Assembly: GCA_964628195.1 (NCBI GenBank)
Contig: CAZVPF010000053.1
Location: 1-16,980 of the forward strand
Reading direction: 5' to 3'
Origin: CAZVPF01 sp964628195
GTDB lineage: Bacteria > Planctomycetota > Phycisphaerae > Sedimentisphaerales > Anaerohalosphaeraceae
Length of the DNA: 16,980 nt
Below, piece after piece: positions 1-6,497 of the stretch. Position 1 is the stretch's first letter. The number at the start of each line of letters is the position of its first letter. Made by a program: the position numbers and the translations under genes. The notes under the pieces are model-generated. The model saw only the letters and a list, made by a program, of their open reading frames with translations, ran no database searches and had not been told where the DNA came from.

Positions 1-2
1 GC

Positions 3-77
3 GACCTCAACCTTGCACGGATCGGCGCGGATCGGGCGAAAAGGGGGCAGGGCAGGAGCGGTAAGTTTAGTTTTTAA
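3..77 (+). CDS. possible 3' end of an upstream gene (partial)
   Basis: From the left edge, frame 3 stays open to a TAA at 75-77 and would encode a short basic tail starting DLNLARIGADRAKRG. This stretch is clearly GC-richer than the sequence after about position 70, which suggests it belongs to the host chromosome and not to the AT-rich cassette that follows. Frame 2 is also open from the edge, to a TAA at 62-64, so the frame is not certain. No family can be recognised from about 24 codons. Confidence 0.2.
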   Translation, partial: DLNLARIGADRAKRGQGRSGKFSF

Positions 78-200
78 AAGGGGATAGAATTTTTGGGATT
101 TTCTGGTTTAGCAGGATAGTGTGAGCGTAATTCGACTGATTTTTGTCCTAAACATCGTAGTCCCAATAGTTTAGAATATTTCAAAAGTAATACTTGAATA

Positions 201-229
201 TTGACAACTTGATTAATACAAAGTATGCT
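201..229 (+). promoter_or_regulatory. sigma-70-type promoter of the R-M cassette
   Basis: A perfect -35 hexamer TTGACA (201-206) is followed after 17 nt by TATGCT (224-229), which matches four of six -10 consensus positions. Transcription would start near 236, giving a leader of about 50 nt before the methyltransferase ATG at 286. It is the only good promoter seen before the three-gene cassette. The -10 overlaps a GTATG-CTA-CATAC dyad. Confidence 0.55.
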
Positions 230-235
230 ACATAC
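223..235. repeat. inverted repeat over the -10 of the R-M promoter (candidate operator)
   Basis: GTATG (223-227), spacer CTA, CATAC (231-235) form a perfect 5-3-5 dyad. It covers the -10 hexamer at 224-229 and extends towards the predicted start site. A protein bound here would block the promoter, which is a common arrangement for autoregulated R-M operons. No separate controller (C) gene exists in the cassette, so any regulator would have to be the methyltransferase or a host factor. The short arms could also occur by chance. Confidence 0.3.
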
Positions 236-285
236 ACTTAAATAGACTGCAAAATAATTGGATTTATTTGCTTTAGGTATTATAT

Positions 286-1710
286 ATGAGCGGTGACGTA
301 AGCGACAAGAAGAGATTGATTTCCGTAAAAAGCTCCAATGTTAGAAACAACCATATATATATAAGCGGGCACCATGATTTTTTCCCCGAAGAATGTTATG
401 GCCCATCAAATCAGGCCAAAGGATTGGGAAGCTTACTGACTTTGTATATTGACGGATTTAAGGAGCCCGAATTTACAGACATTGCGTTGGATGGTTCAAA
501 CGGCAGGCCAAGGAATTTTTTCAGAAATCGTTCCTGGGCCAAGAATTTTTTTGAAAGATTTGACATTAAAGAGGGGGACGTTCTTGCCGTTGAAAGGTTA
601 AGTAAATACGAGTATAGAATATACCCTTTTGAAACAAAGAATATCAGAGAGGGTTTTGAAATACCTTTACACTGGCAGGATATTACAGCCGAAGGTCCGA
701 CTGTGATAGATCTTTTTGCCGGATGCGGAGGCTTTTCATACGGACTGAAAAAAGCCGGTTTTAATAACTTGCTGGCAGTTGAATGGGATTATTCATGCTG
801 TGAGACTTTCAAGAATAACATTAATTCAAGAATTTTGCAGTGCGCGATACAGGAAATTGAGACTTTTCCTGTTTGTGATATTTTAGTGGGAGGTCCTCCA
901 TGCCAGGGCTTCAGCAATCTCGGGGAAAGAGTGCCTCTTGACCCGAGGCGCCAGTTGTGGCGGCATTTTTTAAGAGCCGTAAAAGATTCGGAACCAAAGA
1001 TGTTTATTTTGGAAAATGTCCCCCCGATACTCAAGTCGGCCGAATATGAAGAAATTATTAAAAACGCAAAATGTTTAGGTTACGAAGTAGAGGGCAGGTT
1101 ATTGAACAGTGCGGATTATGGTGTCCCGCAAACGCGAAAAAGGGCGTTTATAATAGGCAGTCGAATCGGTACACCTGTTTTTCCAATACCTACACATAAA
1201 AAACCCAATGACACTTTTTTTAGAAATGATTTACCTGACTGGAAAACAGTTCGTGATGCGATTTCGGACTTACCACCAGAACCTGACGGAAAAAACTGGC
1301 ATATCGGCCGCAATCCGACCGAATTATCAAAAAAAAGATATAAATGTATACCTCCGGGTGGTAATCGCTGGGATTTGCCTTTGGAGCTCATGCCCGAATG
1401 CTGGAAGAGAAAAACCAAAGGCGGCACCGACCTTTTCGGCAGGCTTTGGTGGGACAGGCCTTCTGTTACCATAAGAACGGAGTTTTATAAACCCGAGAAA
1501 GGCCGTTATCTTCACCCGGAAGAAGACCGTCCAATTACACACAGGGAAGCGGCGCGTCTTCAGGGCTTTGACGATGATTTTGTGTTTTGCGGGAAGAAGA
1601 TTGCAGTGGGCATACAGATCGGCAATGCCGTTCCGCCGCCGCTCGGGTTTGAAATTGGCAAAGCACTTAAAGCGCAACTTGAAGCCGGCAGATTAAAATG
1701 CAGCATTTGA
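286..1710 (+). CDS. DNA (cytosine-5) methyltransferase with N-terminal B3-like domain
   Basis: This 474-residue protein is the modification enzyme of a type II R-M system and transfers a methyl group from SAM to C5 of cytosine. Visible motifs are I (DLFAGCGGFSYGL, about 142-154), IV with the catalytic cysteine (GGPPCQGFS, Cys206), VI (ENVPP, 243-247), VIII (QTRKRAFIIG, 282-291), IX (RLWWDRPSVTI, 386-396) and X (GIQIGNAVPPPLG, 442-454). The target-recognition part between VIII and IX is short. Residues 25-118 lie before the catalytic fold and contain RSWAKNFFERF followed by KEGDVLAVE, which recalls the plant B3/EcoRII-N DNA-binding pseudobarrel; this assignment is inference. ATG 286 has AGG at 275-277, 8 nt upstream. 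The gene overlaps the next one by 13 nt. Its AT-rich composition suggests horizontal acquisition. Site specificity cannot be read from the sequence. Confidence 0.95.
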   Translation: MSGDVSDKKRLISVKSSNVRNNHIYISGHHDFFPEECYGPSNQAKGLGSLLTLYIDGFKEPEFTDIALDGSNGRPRNFFRNRSWAKNFFERFDIKEGDVLAVERLSKYEYRIYPFETKNIREGFEIPLHWQDITAEGPTVIDLFAGCGGFSYGLKKAGFNNLLAVEWDYSCCETFKNNINSRILQCAIQEIETFPVCDILVGGPPCQGFSNLGERVPLDPRRQLWRHFLRAVKDSEPKMFILENVPPILKSAEYEEIIKNAKCLGYEVEGRLLNSADYGVPQTRKRAFIIGSRIGTPVFPIPTHKKPNDTFFRNDLPDWKTVRDAISDLPPEPDGKNWHIGRNPTELSKKRYKCIPPGGNRWDLPLELMPECWKRKTKGGTDLFGRLWWDRPSVTIRTEFYKPEKGRYLHPEEDRPITHREAARLQGFDDDFVFCGKKIAVGIQIGNAVPPPLGFEIGKALKAQLEAGRLKCSI

Positions 1711-2618
1711 AAATTATTCAGTCACTTATCTCAGAAGTTGAGATTATTCTCAGTCAATTGAAAATTGACTTTGAAGGACTTTCATGGCGAGAGAAAGTTC
1801 TTTTAACTGCGGATGCCTTAAATACCATAAAAAAAATTGGAATAAGGACAAATTTTGAGACCTCCAAAATTAGTGCTTTAAAAAGATTAGAGTTTTACTT
1901 TGTTCAACATGCAGGCATTGTAATTTCAACACGAGAATTGGAGGTTGTTTCGGGGATTTCAGAATACGGCAGAAGGATAAGAGAACTTCGTGTACAGTAT
2001 GGTTACAAAATATTAACACGAAATAGTAACGACCCTAATAATGAGTTGAGTTTAAAACCTTCTGAATATTTACTTGTTGACGCAGAGCCTGACAAAACCG
2101 CTGCGAGAAGATGGCATATTGCGAACCATATAAGAAAAGAAGTAAAAGGGGGAAGCAAAGTAAGAATTCTAAAGTATTTTCTTGAGAATATTGGACAGCC
2201 ATTAACAAGTGAAGAAATTTTTTATGTGGCAGGTGTGTCGGAGTTTGGAAGAAGAATTAGGGAATTACGGACCGAAGAAGGATATCCGATCAAAACCAAG
2301 TTCACAGGCAGGCCCGACCTTAAACTGGGTGAGTATGTTCTTGAAAGTTCGGAAAGGGTTGCCGAGCCGCATGATAGAAACATACCAGTCGATGTTGAGA
2401 AAAGAGTTTATGAGAGGAGCAGTAATTCCTGTTCATTATGCGGCTGGAATCAGAATAAATGGAAAAAGAATGACCCTCGGATTTTGGAGCTACATCATAT
2501 TCATGAGCATGTAAAAGGGGGTAAGAATACTGAAGAAAACTTGATCGTTCTTTGCAGTCGCTGCCATGATAAGATTCATTCCGGGAAATTGTCTATTCCG
2601 GACAAAATGGGTGATTAA
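1698..2618 (+). CDS. HNH endonuclease with two tandem winged-helix-like repeats, probable restriction enzyme
   Basis: The 306-residue protein ends in an HNH beta-beta-alpha-metal domain (about 236-295). Two zinc knuckles are visible (CSLC at 245-248 and CSRC at 286-289), with His266/His267, Asn281, His290 and His294 as likely active-site or metal residues. Upstream are two copies of a module of about 65 residues (61-127 and 155-217), each with the core SE(Y/F)GRRIRELR followed by GY-I and then EY(L/V)L. They look like duplicated winged-helix DNA-binding units. The start at 1698 lies inside the methyltransferase gene and the stop is 1 nt before vsr, so translational coupling is likely. Its position between a 5mC methyltransferase and Vsr argues that it is the cognate restriction endonuclease; cleavage activity is inferred. 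No relative with known specificity was recognised. Confidence 0.85.
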   Translation: MQHLKIIQSLISEVEIILSQLKIDFEGLSWREKVLLTADALNTIKKIGIRTNFETSKISALKRLEFYFVQHAGIVISTRELEVVSGISEYGRRIRELRVQYGYKILTRNSNDPNNELSLKPSEYLLVDAEPDKTAARRWHIANHIRKEVKGGSKVRILKYFLENIGQPLTSEEIFYVAGVSEFGRRIRELRTEEGYPIKTKFTGRPDLKLGEYVLESSERVAEPHDRNIPVDVEKRVYERSSNSCSLCGWNQNKWKKNDPRILELHHIHEHVKGGKNTEENLIVLCSRCHDKIHSGKLSIPDKMGD

Positions 2619-2619
2619 A

Positions 2620-3045
2620 ATGGCTGATATTTATGATAAGCGAAAACGCAGTGAAATCATGTCAAGGGTTAAAAATAAAGCAACCGCCCCTGAAAAAGCT
2701 TTTGAAAGTATTTTATTAGAGAATCAAATTAAGTTTGAAAAGAATGTGAGTTCCATTGAAGGGGAGCCGGATTTTTTTCTTCCACATTACAAGTTGGCAG
2801 TATTTGTTCATGGTTGTTTCTGGCACGGACACAAAAATTGTCCGAGGGCGAAATTGCCCAAGGCAAACAAGCATTTTTGGCGAGAAAAAATTTCGCTTAA
2901 TATGAGAAGAGACCAACGGATTCAAAGGAAACTCAGGAGTTATGGTTTCCATGTTATGACAGTTTGGCAATGCAGGTTGAAAATTAGTAATTCAGTAGAA
3001 AAAAAATTGCTGAGCTTCATAAAAAAGATAAAGATCAATAAATAA
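2620..3045 (+). CDS. vsr: very short patch repair endonuclease Vsr
   Basis: Vsr nicks 5' of the T in T:G mismatches that arise when 5-methylcytosine deaminates, protecting sites methylated by the partner methyltransferase. The 141-residue protein aligns from its first residue with E. coli Vsr (MAD-x-x-DK-x-x-RS). It keeps Asp51 in GEPDFF, His64 and His69 in HGCFWHGH, the probable zinc ligands Cys66, His71, Cys74 and Cys118 (VWQC), and the FWREKI-x-x-N-x-x-RD block. The same frame extends upstream to an ATG at 2566, but that would overlap the HNH gene and add 18 unrelated residues. The ATG at 2620, 1 nt after the HNH stop, is therefore chosen. The ribosome-binding site is weak, which fits coupling to the preceding gene. 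Confidence 0.95.
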   Translation: MADIYDKRKRSEIMSRVKNKATAPEKAFESILLENQIKFEKNVSSIEGEPDFFLPHYKLAVFVHGCFWHGHKNCPRAKLPKANKHFWREKISLNMRRDQRIQRKLRSYGFHVMTVWQCRLKISNSVEKKLLSFIKKIKINK

Positions 3046-3083
3046 AAAGCCAACCAGCTTAGTACCGGTTGGCTTTGTGTTTT
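3046..3083. terminator. bidirectional intrinsic terminator between vsr and the OmpA-like gene
   Basis: AAAGCCAACC (3046-3055) and GGTTGGCTTT (3067-3076) form a perfect 10-bp stem with an 11-nt loop. On the + strand a short GTGTTTT tail follows the vsr stop. On the - strand the hairpin is followed by TTTATTTATT, a better U-tract, so it should also end the convergent OmpA-like transcript. It coincides with the right edge of the AT-rich cassette. Confidence 0.8.
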
Positions 3084-3132
3084 GCATGTTCACTTATCGG
3101 CTGTCGTTTTCGGCGCAGCCTGTAAGTGTTTT

Positions 3133-3810
3133 TTACATCATGTGGACTACGATCTCTACGCGTCGGTTTTTGGCTTTTCCTGTTGCGCTGGTGTTAGAGG
3201 CCACAGGCCTGGTTTCACCGGCTGCGACTGCGCGGATCTGGCTGCCTTGCATTCCGTGGTCAACCATGTACCTGAGCACCGAAAGCGCCCTTTGCGCCGA
3301 AAGTTCCCAGTTGTCTTTCCACTGTGATTTGCGGATGGGGTCGCTGTCGGTATGACCGACTACGTCGACCTCTCGGCCCTGGTATCTCTGGCGGAGCACC
3401 GAGCGTATCTGGTCAAGCTCAGCGACGGTCGCGCTTTTCAGGTTGGCCTTTCCAGGCGCGAAAAGGATAGTGTTCTCGAGCGTAACGGTGATCGTGCCCT
3501 TTTGCGGGTCGAACTGCACGTCCATGCCCTCAAAGCCTGTCGCCTGGTCGGCGGGCTGCTCCATGTCCTCGATCTGCATACGCAAATCCTCAAGCTGGGT
3601 CCTTGCCGAGGCAAGTTCTGCGCTCATGCTCTGCTTGTCCGCGGTGCAGGTGTCCAGCGAGCTGACGCAGTTGTCGTAGAGACCCTTGAGGTTCTCGTGC
3701 TCGACGTTGAGCGATTTGTACTTCTTCTGCCAGTCGGTACAGCCGAACAGGACCAGCGAAAACAGTATCGCGGTCAGGGTCAGGGTGACTCTTTTAACGG
3801 ATGTTCTCAT
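3133..3810 (-). CDS. OmpA-family peptidoglycan-associated lipoprotein
   Basis: This 225-residue protein starts with a lipoprotein signal (hydrophobic 8-22, lipobox LFGC with Cys24). A segment of about 30-85 has coiled-coil character and contains Cys44 and Cys51. The C-terminal OmpA/MotB peptidoglycan-binding domain (about 100-222) shows VVGHTDSDP, LSAQRALSVLRYM and the closing NRRVEIVV. It probably tethers the outer membrane to peptidoglycan, as Pal does, though no tol genes are nearby. A strong Shine-Dalgarno GGAGGT lies 5 nt before the ATG. It follows the prepilin peptidase gene by 88 nt on the same strand and ends at the shared terminator 3046-3083. The exact orthologue (Pal, MotB-like or other) cannot be fixed. 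Confidence 0.9.
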   Translation of the reverse strand: MRTSVKRVTLTLTAILFSLVLFGCTDWQKKYKSLNVEHENLKGLYDNCVSSLDTCTADKQSMSAELASARTQLEDLRMQIEDMEQPADQATGFEGMDVQFDPQKGTITVTLENTILFAPGKANLKSATVAELDQIRSVLRQRYQGREVDVVGHTDSDPIRKSQWKDNWELSAQRALSVLRYMVDHGMQGSQIRAVAAGETRPVASNTSATGKAKNRRVEIVVHMM

Positions 3811-3898
3811 AGTTGACCTCCATTTCTATCCATAGAATTATTTCGTTTTGTTAAAGATCACATTTTTCGGCGGTTTTGCCTGCCTGGGGGGCTTTTGA

Positions 3899-5131
3899 TC
3901 AGTAAAACTGGAAGATCAAAGCCTGGATAAACCCGGTCGACAAAAACCATTCCTTAAAGATGATAACCGCAAACAGTCCCATTGACAAGAAGGGACCGTA
4001 AGGAATTTCGTGAGATTTTTTAAAAAATAGCTGAAAAACGGCCCAGACAAGGCCGAAGAACGGCGCCACAAAGAAGGCGACGACGATGAACAGGGGCCCT
4101 GTAACGGTTCCTGCTGCGCCCATGAGGTGTACATCACCGAGTCCCATTGCCTCTTTGCCGAAGCCGAGTGTGCCGAGGATGCGGGTTATCCAGACGACAC
4201 CACAGCCGACGAAGTAGCCCCAGAGGGCCCCGAGGACGCCGGAAACCACAGGAAGCTGTGAGAAGTTTATCCATGCGTTGTTGACCGGCTGGACTGAGCG
4301 GTGGAGGTTGTAGGCTATGGCAGCACCGGCGAGGATGGGCATGAGGAATACGCATTCCTTTATCACTTCGCGGCGGTCGTTGAAATCCGGCTGGCCTGCG
4401 TAGGGGTGGTCTGGAGGCCGTGTGGAGCCCTGAACGCCGGTGTCATGCTCGGCGCGGGTGTCGTGTGCGCCCGGGGTATCGGGCAGTTCATAGCTTGGTT
4501 TTATAATGCCCAGGCGCAGGAGGACCAGCGAAATAATCGTTCCGACCCCCGCACCAGCTGCAAGGGCGCCCGTAGAGGGCGTCGCGACAGGCAGCAGGCG
4601 GTATGCATGGATTATGTCGAAGTCGATGACAAGCTGGCCGAGGCCGGCAAAGGCGATTCCCGCAACTGTCATAAACCAGCACAGGCTTAAGGGGATGACC
4701 CAGAGCTGGATGTCGATAGCTGAGGCGGCGAGAAGCGAGACGATGAGGGTCAGGTGACAGAGGTAAATCAGCCAGCCGCCCTGGATGAATTTTTCGTGCC
4801 ATACCGACGCGTTCAGTCCCATTTGCTGAGTTTCGGTGAAGAAGTACAGCCAGAACATGCCGATAAACAGCAGGCCGGCGGCGAGCTCCACGACAAGGTA
4901 TCGCGGTGAGATGGGGGCTTTGCAGAAGCGGCATTTTCCGCGAAGCAGCAGCCACGATAGAATCGGGATGTTGTCATAAAAGCGGATTCGGCCGCCGCAG
5001 GACGGGCACGAGGAAGGGGGGCTGACGATTGATTTGTCACGCGGCAGGCGGTAGATGACGACATTGAGGAAACTGCCGACGCAAAGGCCCATGGCGAAGA
5101 CGTATATGAATGTAAATATTATCAGCGGCAA
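3899..5131 (-). CDS. prepilin peptidase (A24 family) with hydrophilic insertion, TTG start
   Basis: This inner-membrane aspartic protease cleaves, and in many homologues N-methylates, type IV pilin-like prepilins. The 410-residue protein has the family order: N-terminal membrane segment with GSFLNVVIYRLP, a cytoplasmic zinc loop with CPSC (42-45) and CRFC (67-70), then catalytic Asp140 (ASAIDIQ--VIP) and Asp333 (GLGDVHLMG) near membrane helices. It is longer than usual for the family because of a charged, Pro/Asp/His-containing segment (about 213-258) in the middle. The start is TTG at 5131 with AAGGA just upstream; the next in-frame ATG would remove most of the first helix. It lies 28 nt after argG on the same strand. 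No pilin or secretion genes are in the window. Confidence 0.93.
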   Translation of the reverse strand: MPLIIFTFIYVFAMGLCVGSFLNVVIYRLPRDKSIVSPPSSCPSCGGRIRFYDNIPILSWLLLRGKCRFCKAPISPRYLVVELAAGLLFIGMFWLYFFTETQQMGLNASVWHEKFIQGGWLIYLCHLTLIVSLLAASAIDIQLWVIPLSLCWFMTVAGIAFAGLGQLVIDFDIIHAYRLLPVATPSTGALAAGAGVGTIISLVLLRLGIIKPSYELPDTPGAHDTRAEHDTGVQGSTRPPDHPYAGQPDFNDRREVIKECVFLMPILAGAAIAYNLHRSVQPVNNAWINFSQLPVVSGVLGALWGYFVGCGVVWITRILGTLGFGKEAMGLGDVHLMGAAGTVTGPLFIVVAFFVAPFFGLVWAVFQLFFKKSHEIPYGPFLSMGLFAVIIFKEWFLSTGFIQALIFQFY

Positions 5132-5159
5132 GAGTTTTCCTTATTCTGCATCGCTTCGG

Positions 5160-6437
5160 TTATTTTTTGTTCGTTTTCTTTCCGGCAGACTTTTTTGGCG
5201 GTTTTTTTGCGGACTGTGCCCGGCCGAGTTTGTCGACTGCGCCTGCGACTTTCATGGGCAGGCCGAACAGGCGGATAAAGCCCCGCGCGTCGGTCTGGTC
5301 GTATTCTTGTCCCATTTTGAAACTCGCAAGCTCTGGGTTGTAAAGGCTTTTTGGGCTCTTGATACCGACAGCGGTGCAGCGGCCTTTGTAGAGCTTTAGC
5401 CTTACGGTGCCGGTTACGGTTTGCTGGGTTGCGTCGACAAAGGCGTCGAGTGCGTCCCTGAGCCGGCAGAACCACTGGCCGTAGTAGACCATTTCGGCGT
5501 ATTTGAGTGCGACGTGCTGCTTGTAGTGCATTGTTTCGCGGTCGAGGGTGAGCGTTTCCAGTGCCCGGTGAGCGGTAACGAGGATTGTGCCGCCTGGTGT
5601 TTCGTACACACCGCGGGATTTCATTCCGACCAGGCGGTTTTCGAGTACGTCGTCCTGGCCGACGGCGTGTTTTCCGCCGATAGCGTTAAGTGTTTCGAGC
5701 ATCTTTACCGGGCCGAGGGCGCGGCCGTTGAGTTTTGTCGGGATGCCTTTTTCGAAGCCAACTTCGACGTATTCGGGCTTGTCGGGAGCCTTGGAGACGG
5801 GCCGGGAGATGACGAGCATATCGTCTTTCGGCTCGTTCCACGGGTCCTCAAGCTCTGCGCCTTCGTGGCTGATGTGCCATATATTACGGTCGCGGGAATA
5901 TATTTTTTTCCTGGTCTGCTCGATTGGGATGTTGCGTTTCCTGGCGTAGTCGACGGCGGCTTCGCGTGAGCGGAGGTCGAAGTTGGGGTCCTTCCAGGGG
6001 GCGATTATTTTAAGGGCAGGGTCGAGGGCCATGAATGTCAGCTCGAAGCGGACCTGATCGTTACCTTTGCCTGTGGCTCCGTGGGCGACAGCGGTTGCGC
6101 CGGTTTCGTGTGCGACCTGGACCTGGTACTTTGCGATAAGCGGGCGGGCCATACTCGTGCCTAGCAGGTAATTATTTTCATAGACTGCGCCTGCCTTTAG
6201 CGTCGGGAAGATATATTCTTCCACGAATTCCCTTCGCAGGTCCTTTACGACGCATTTTACTGCGCCGGTTGCCATTGCTTTTTTCTTTATTCCGTCCAGT
6301 TCGTCGCCCTGGCCGAGTTCCGCTGCGAATGCTACGACTTCATAGCCGTATGTTTCCTTCAGCCACGGCAGGATGACGCTTGTGTCGAGCCCGCCGCTAT
6401 AGGCGAGAACGATTTTTTCCTTGCTTGTTTTTGCCAT
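5160..6437 (-). CDS. argG: argininosuccinate synthase
   Basis: The enzyme condenses citrulline and aspartate using ATP in arginine biosynthesis. The 425-residue protein has the N-type ATP pyrophosphatase loop AYSGGLDTS (12-20), then AAELGQG, YLLGTSMARP, AHGATGKGNDQVRFE and the TPGGTIL region typical of the family, in the expected order. Residues after about 405 form a short lysine-rich tail (KKPPKKSAGKK...) beyond the usual end of the enzyme, probably disordered. AGGGG lies about 7 nt before the ATG. It sits 60 nt after aroDE and 28 nt before the prepilin peptidase, all on the same strand, so they are probably co-transcribed. No other arg gene is nearby. Confidence 0.97.
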   Translation of the reverse strand: MAKTSKEKIVLAYSGGLDTSVILPWLKETYGYEVVAFAAELGQGDELDGIKKKAMATGAVKCVVKDLRREFVEEYIFPTLKAGAVYENNYLLGTSMARPLIAKYQVQVAHETGATAVAHGATGKGNDQVRFELTFMALDPALKIIAPWKDPNFDLRSREAAVDYARKRNIPIEQTRKKIYSRDRNIWHISHEGAELEDPWNEPKDDMLVISRPVSKAPDKPEYVEVGFEKGIPTKLNGRALGPVKMLETLNAIGGKHAVGQDDVLENRLVGMKSRGVYETPGGTILVTAHRALETLTLDRETMHYKQHVALKYAEMVYYGQWFCRLRDALDAFVDATQQTVTGTVRLKLYKGRCTAVGIKSPKSLYNPELASFKMGQEYDQTDARGFIRLFGLPMKVAGAVDKLGRAQSAKKPPKKSAGKKTNKK

Positions 6438-6497
6438 TTTTAGCCCCTGTTAAATTGCCAGTATTGTGGAATCAAACGCAAATGATTAATTGTAACG

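Larger units (their letters stand above)
78..285. other. AT-rich intergenic region upstream of the R-M cassette
   Basis: No coding region is visible here. The base composition changes from GC-rich to strongly AT-rich at about 65-75 and stays AT-rich through the next three genes. The segment holds the probable promoter of the methyltransferase gene and a small dyad at 223-235. No tRNA, integrase remnant or direct repeat that would mark an attachment site could be found by eye. Confidence 0.5.

Noticed and set aside
2566..2619. Earlier ATG for vsr
   Set aside because: It lies inside the HNH gene and adds residues absent from Vsr. ATG 2620 gives the conserved N-terminus.
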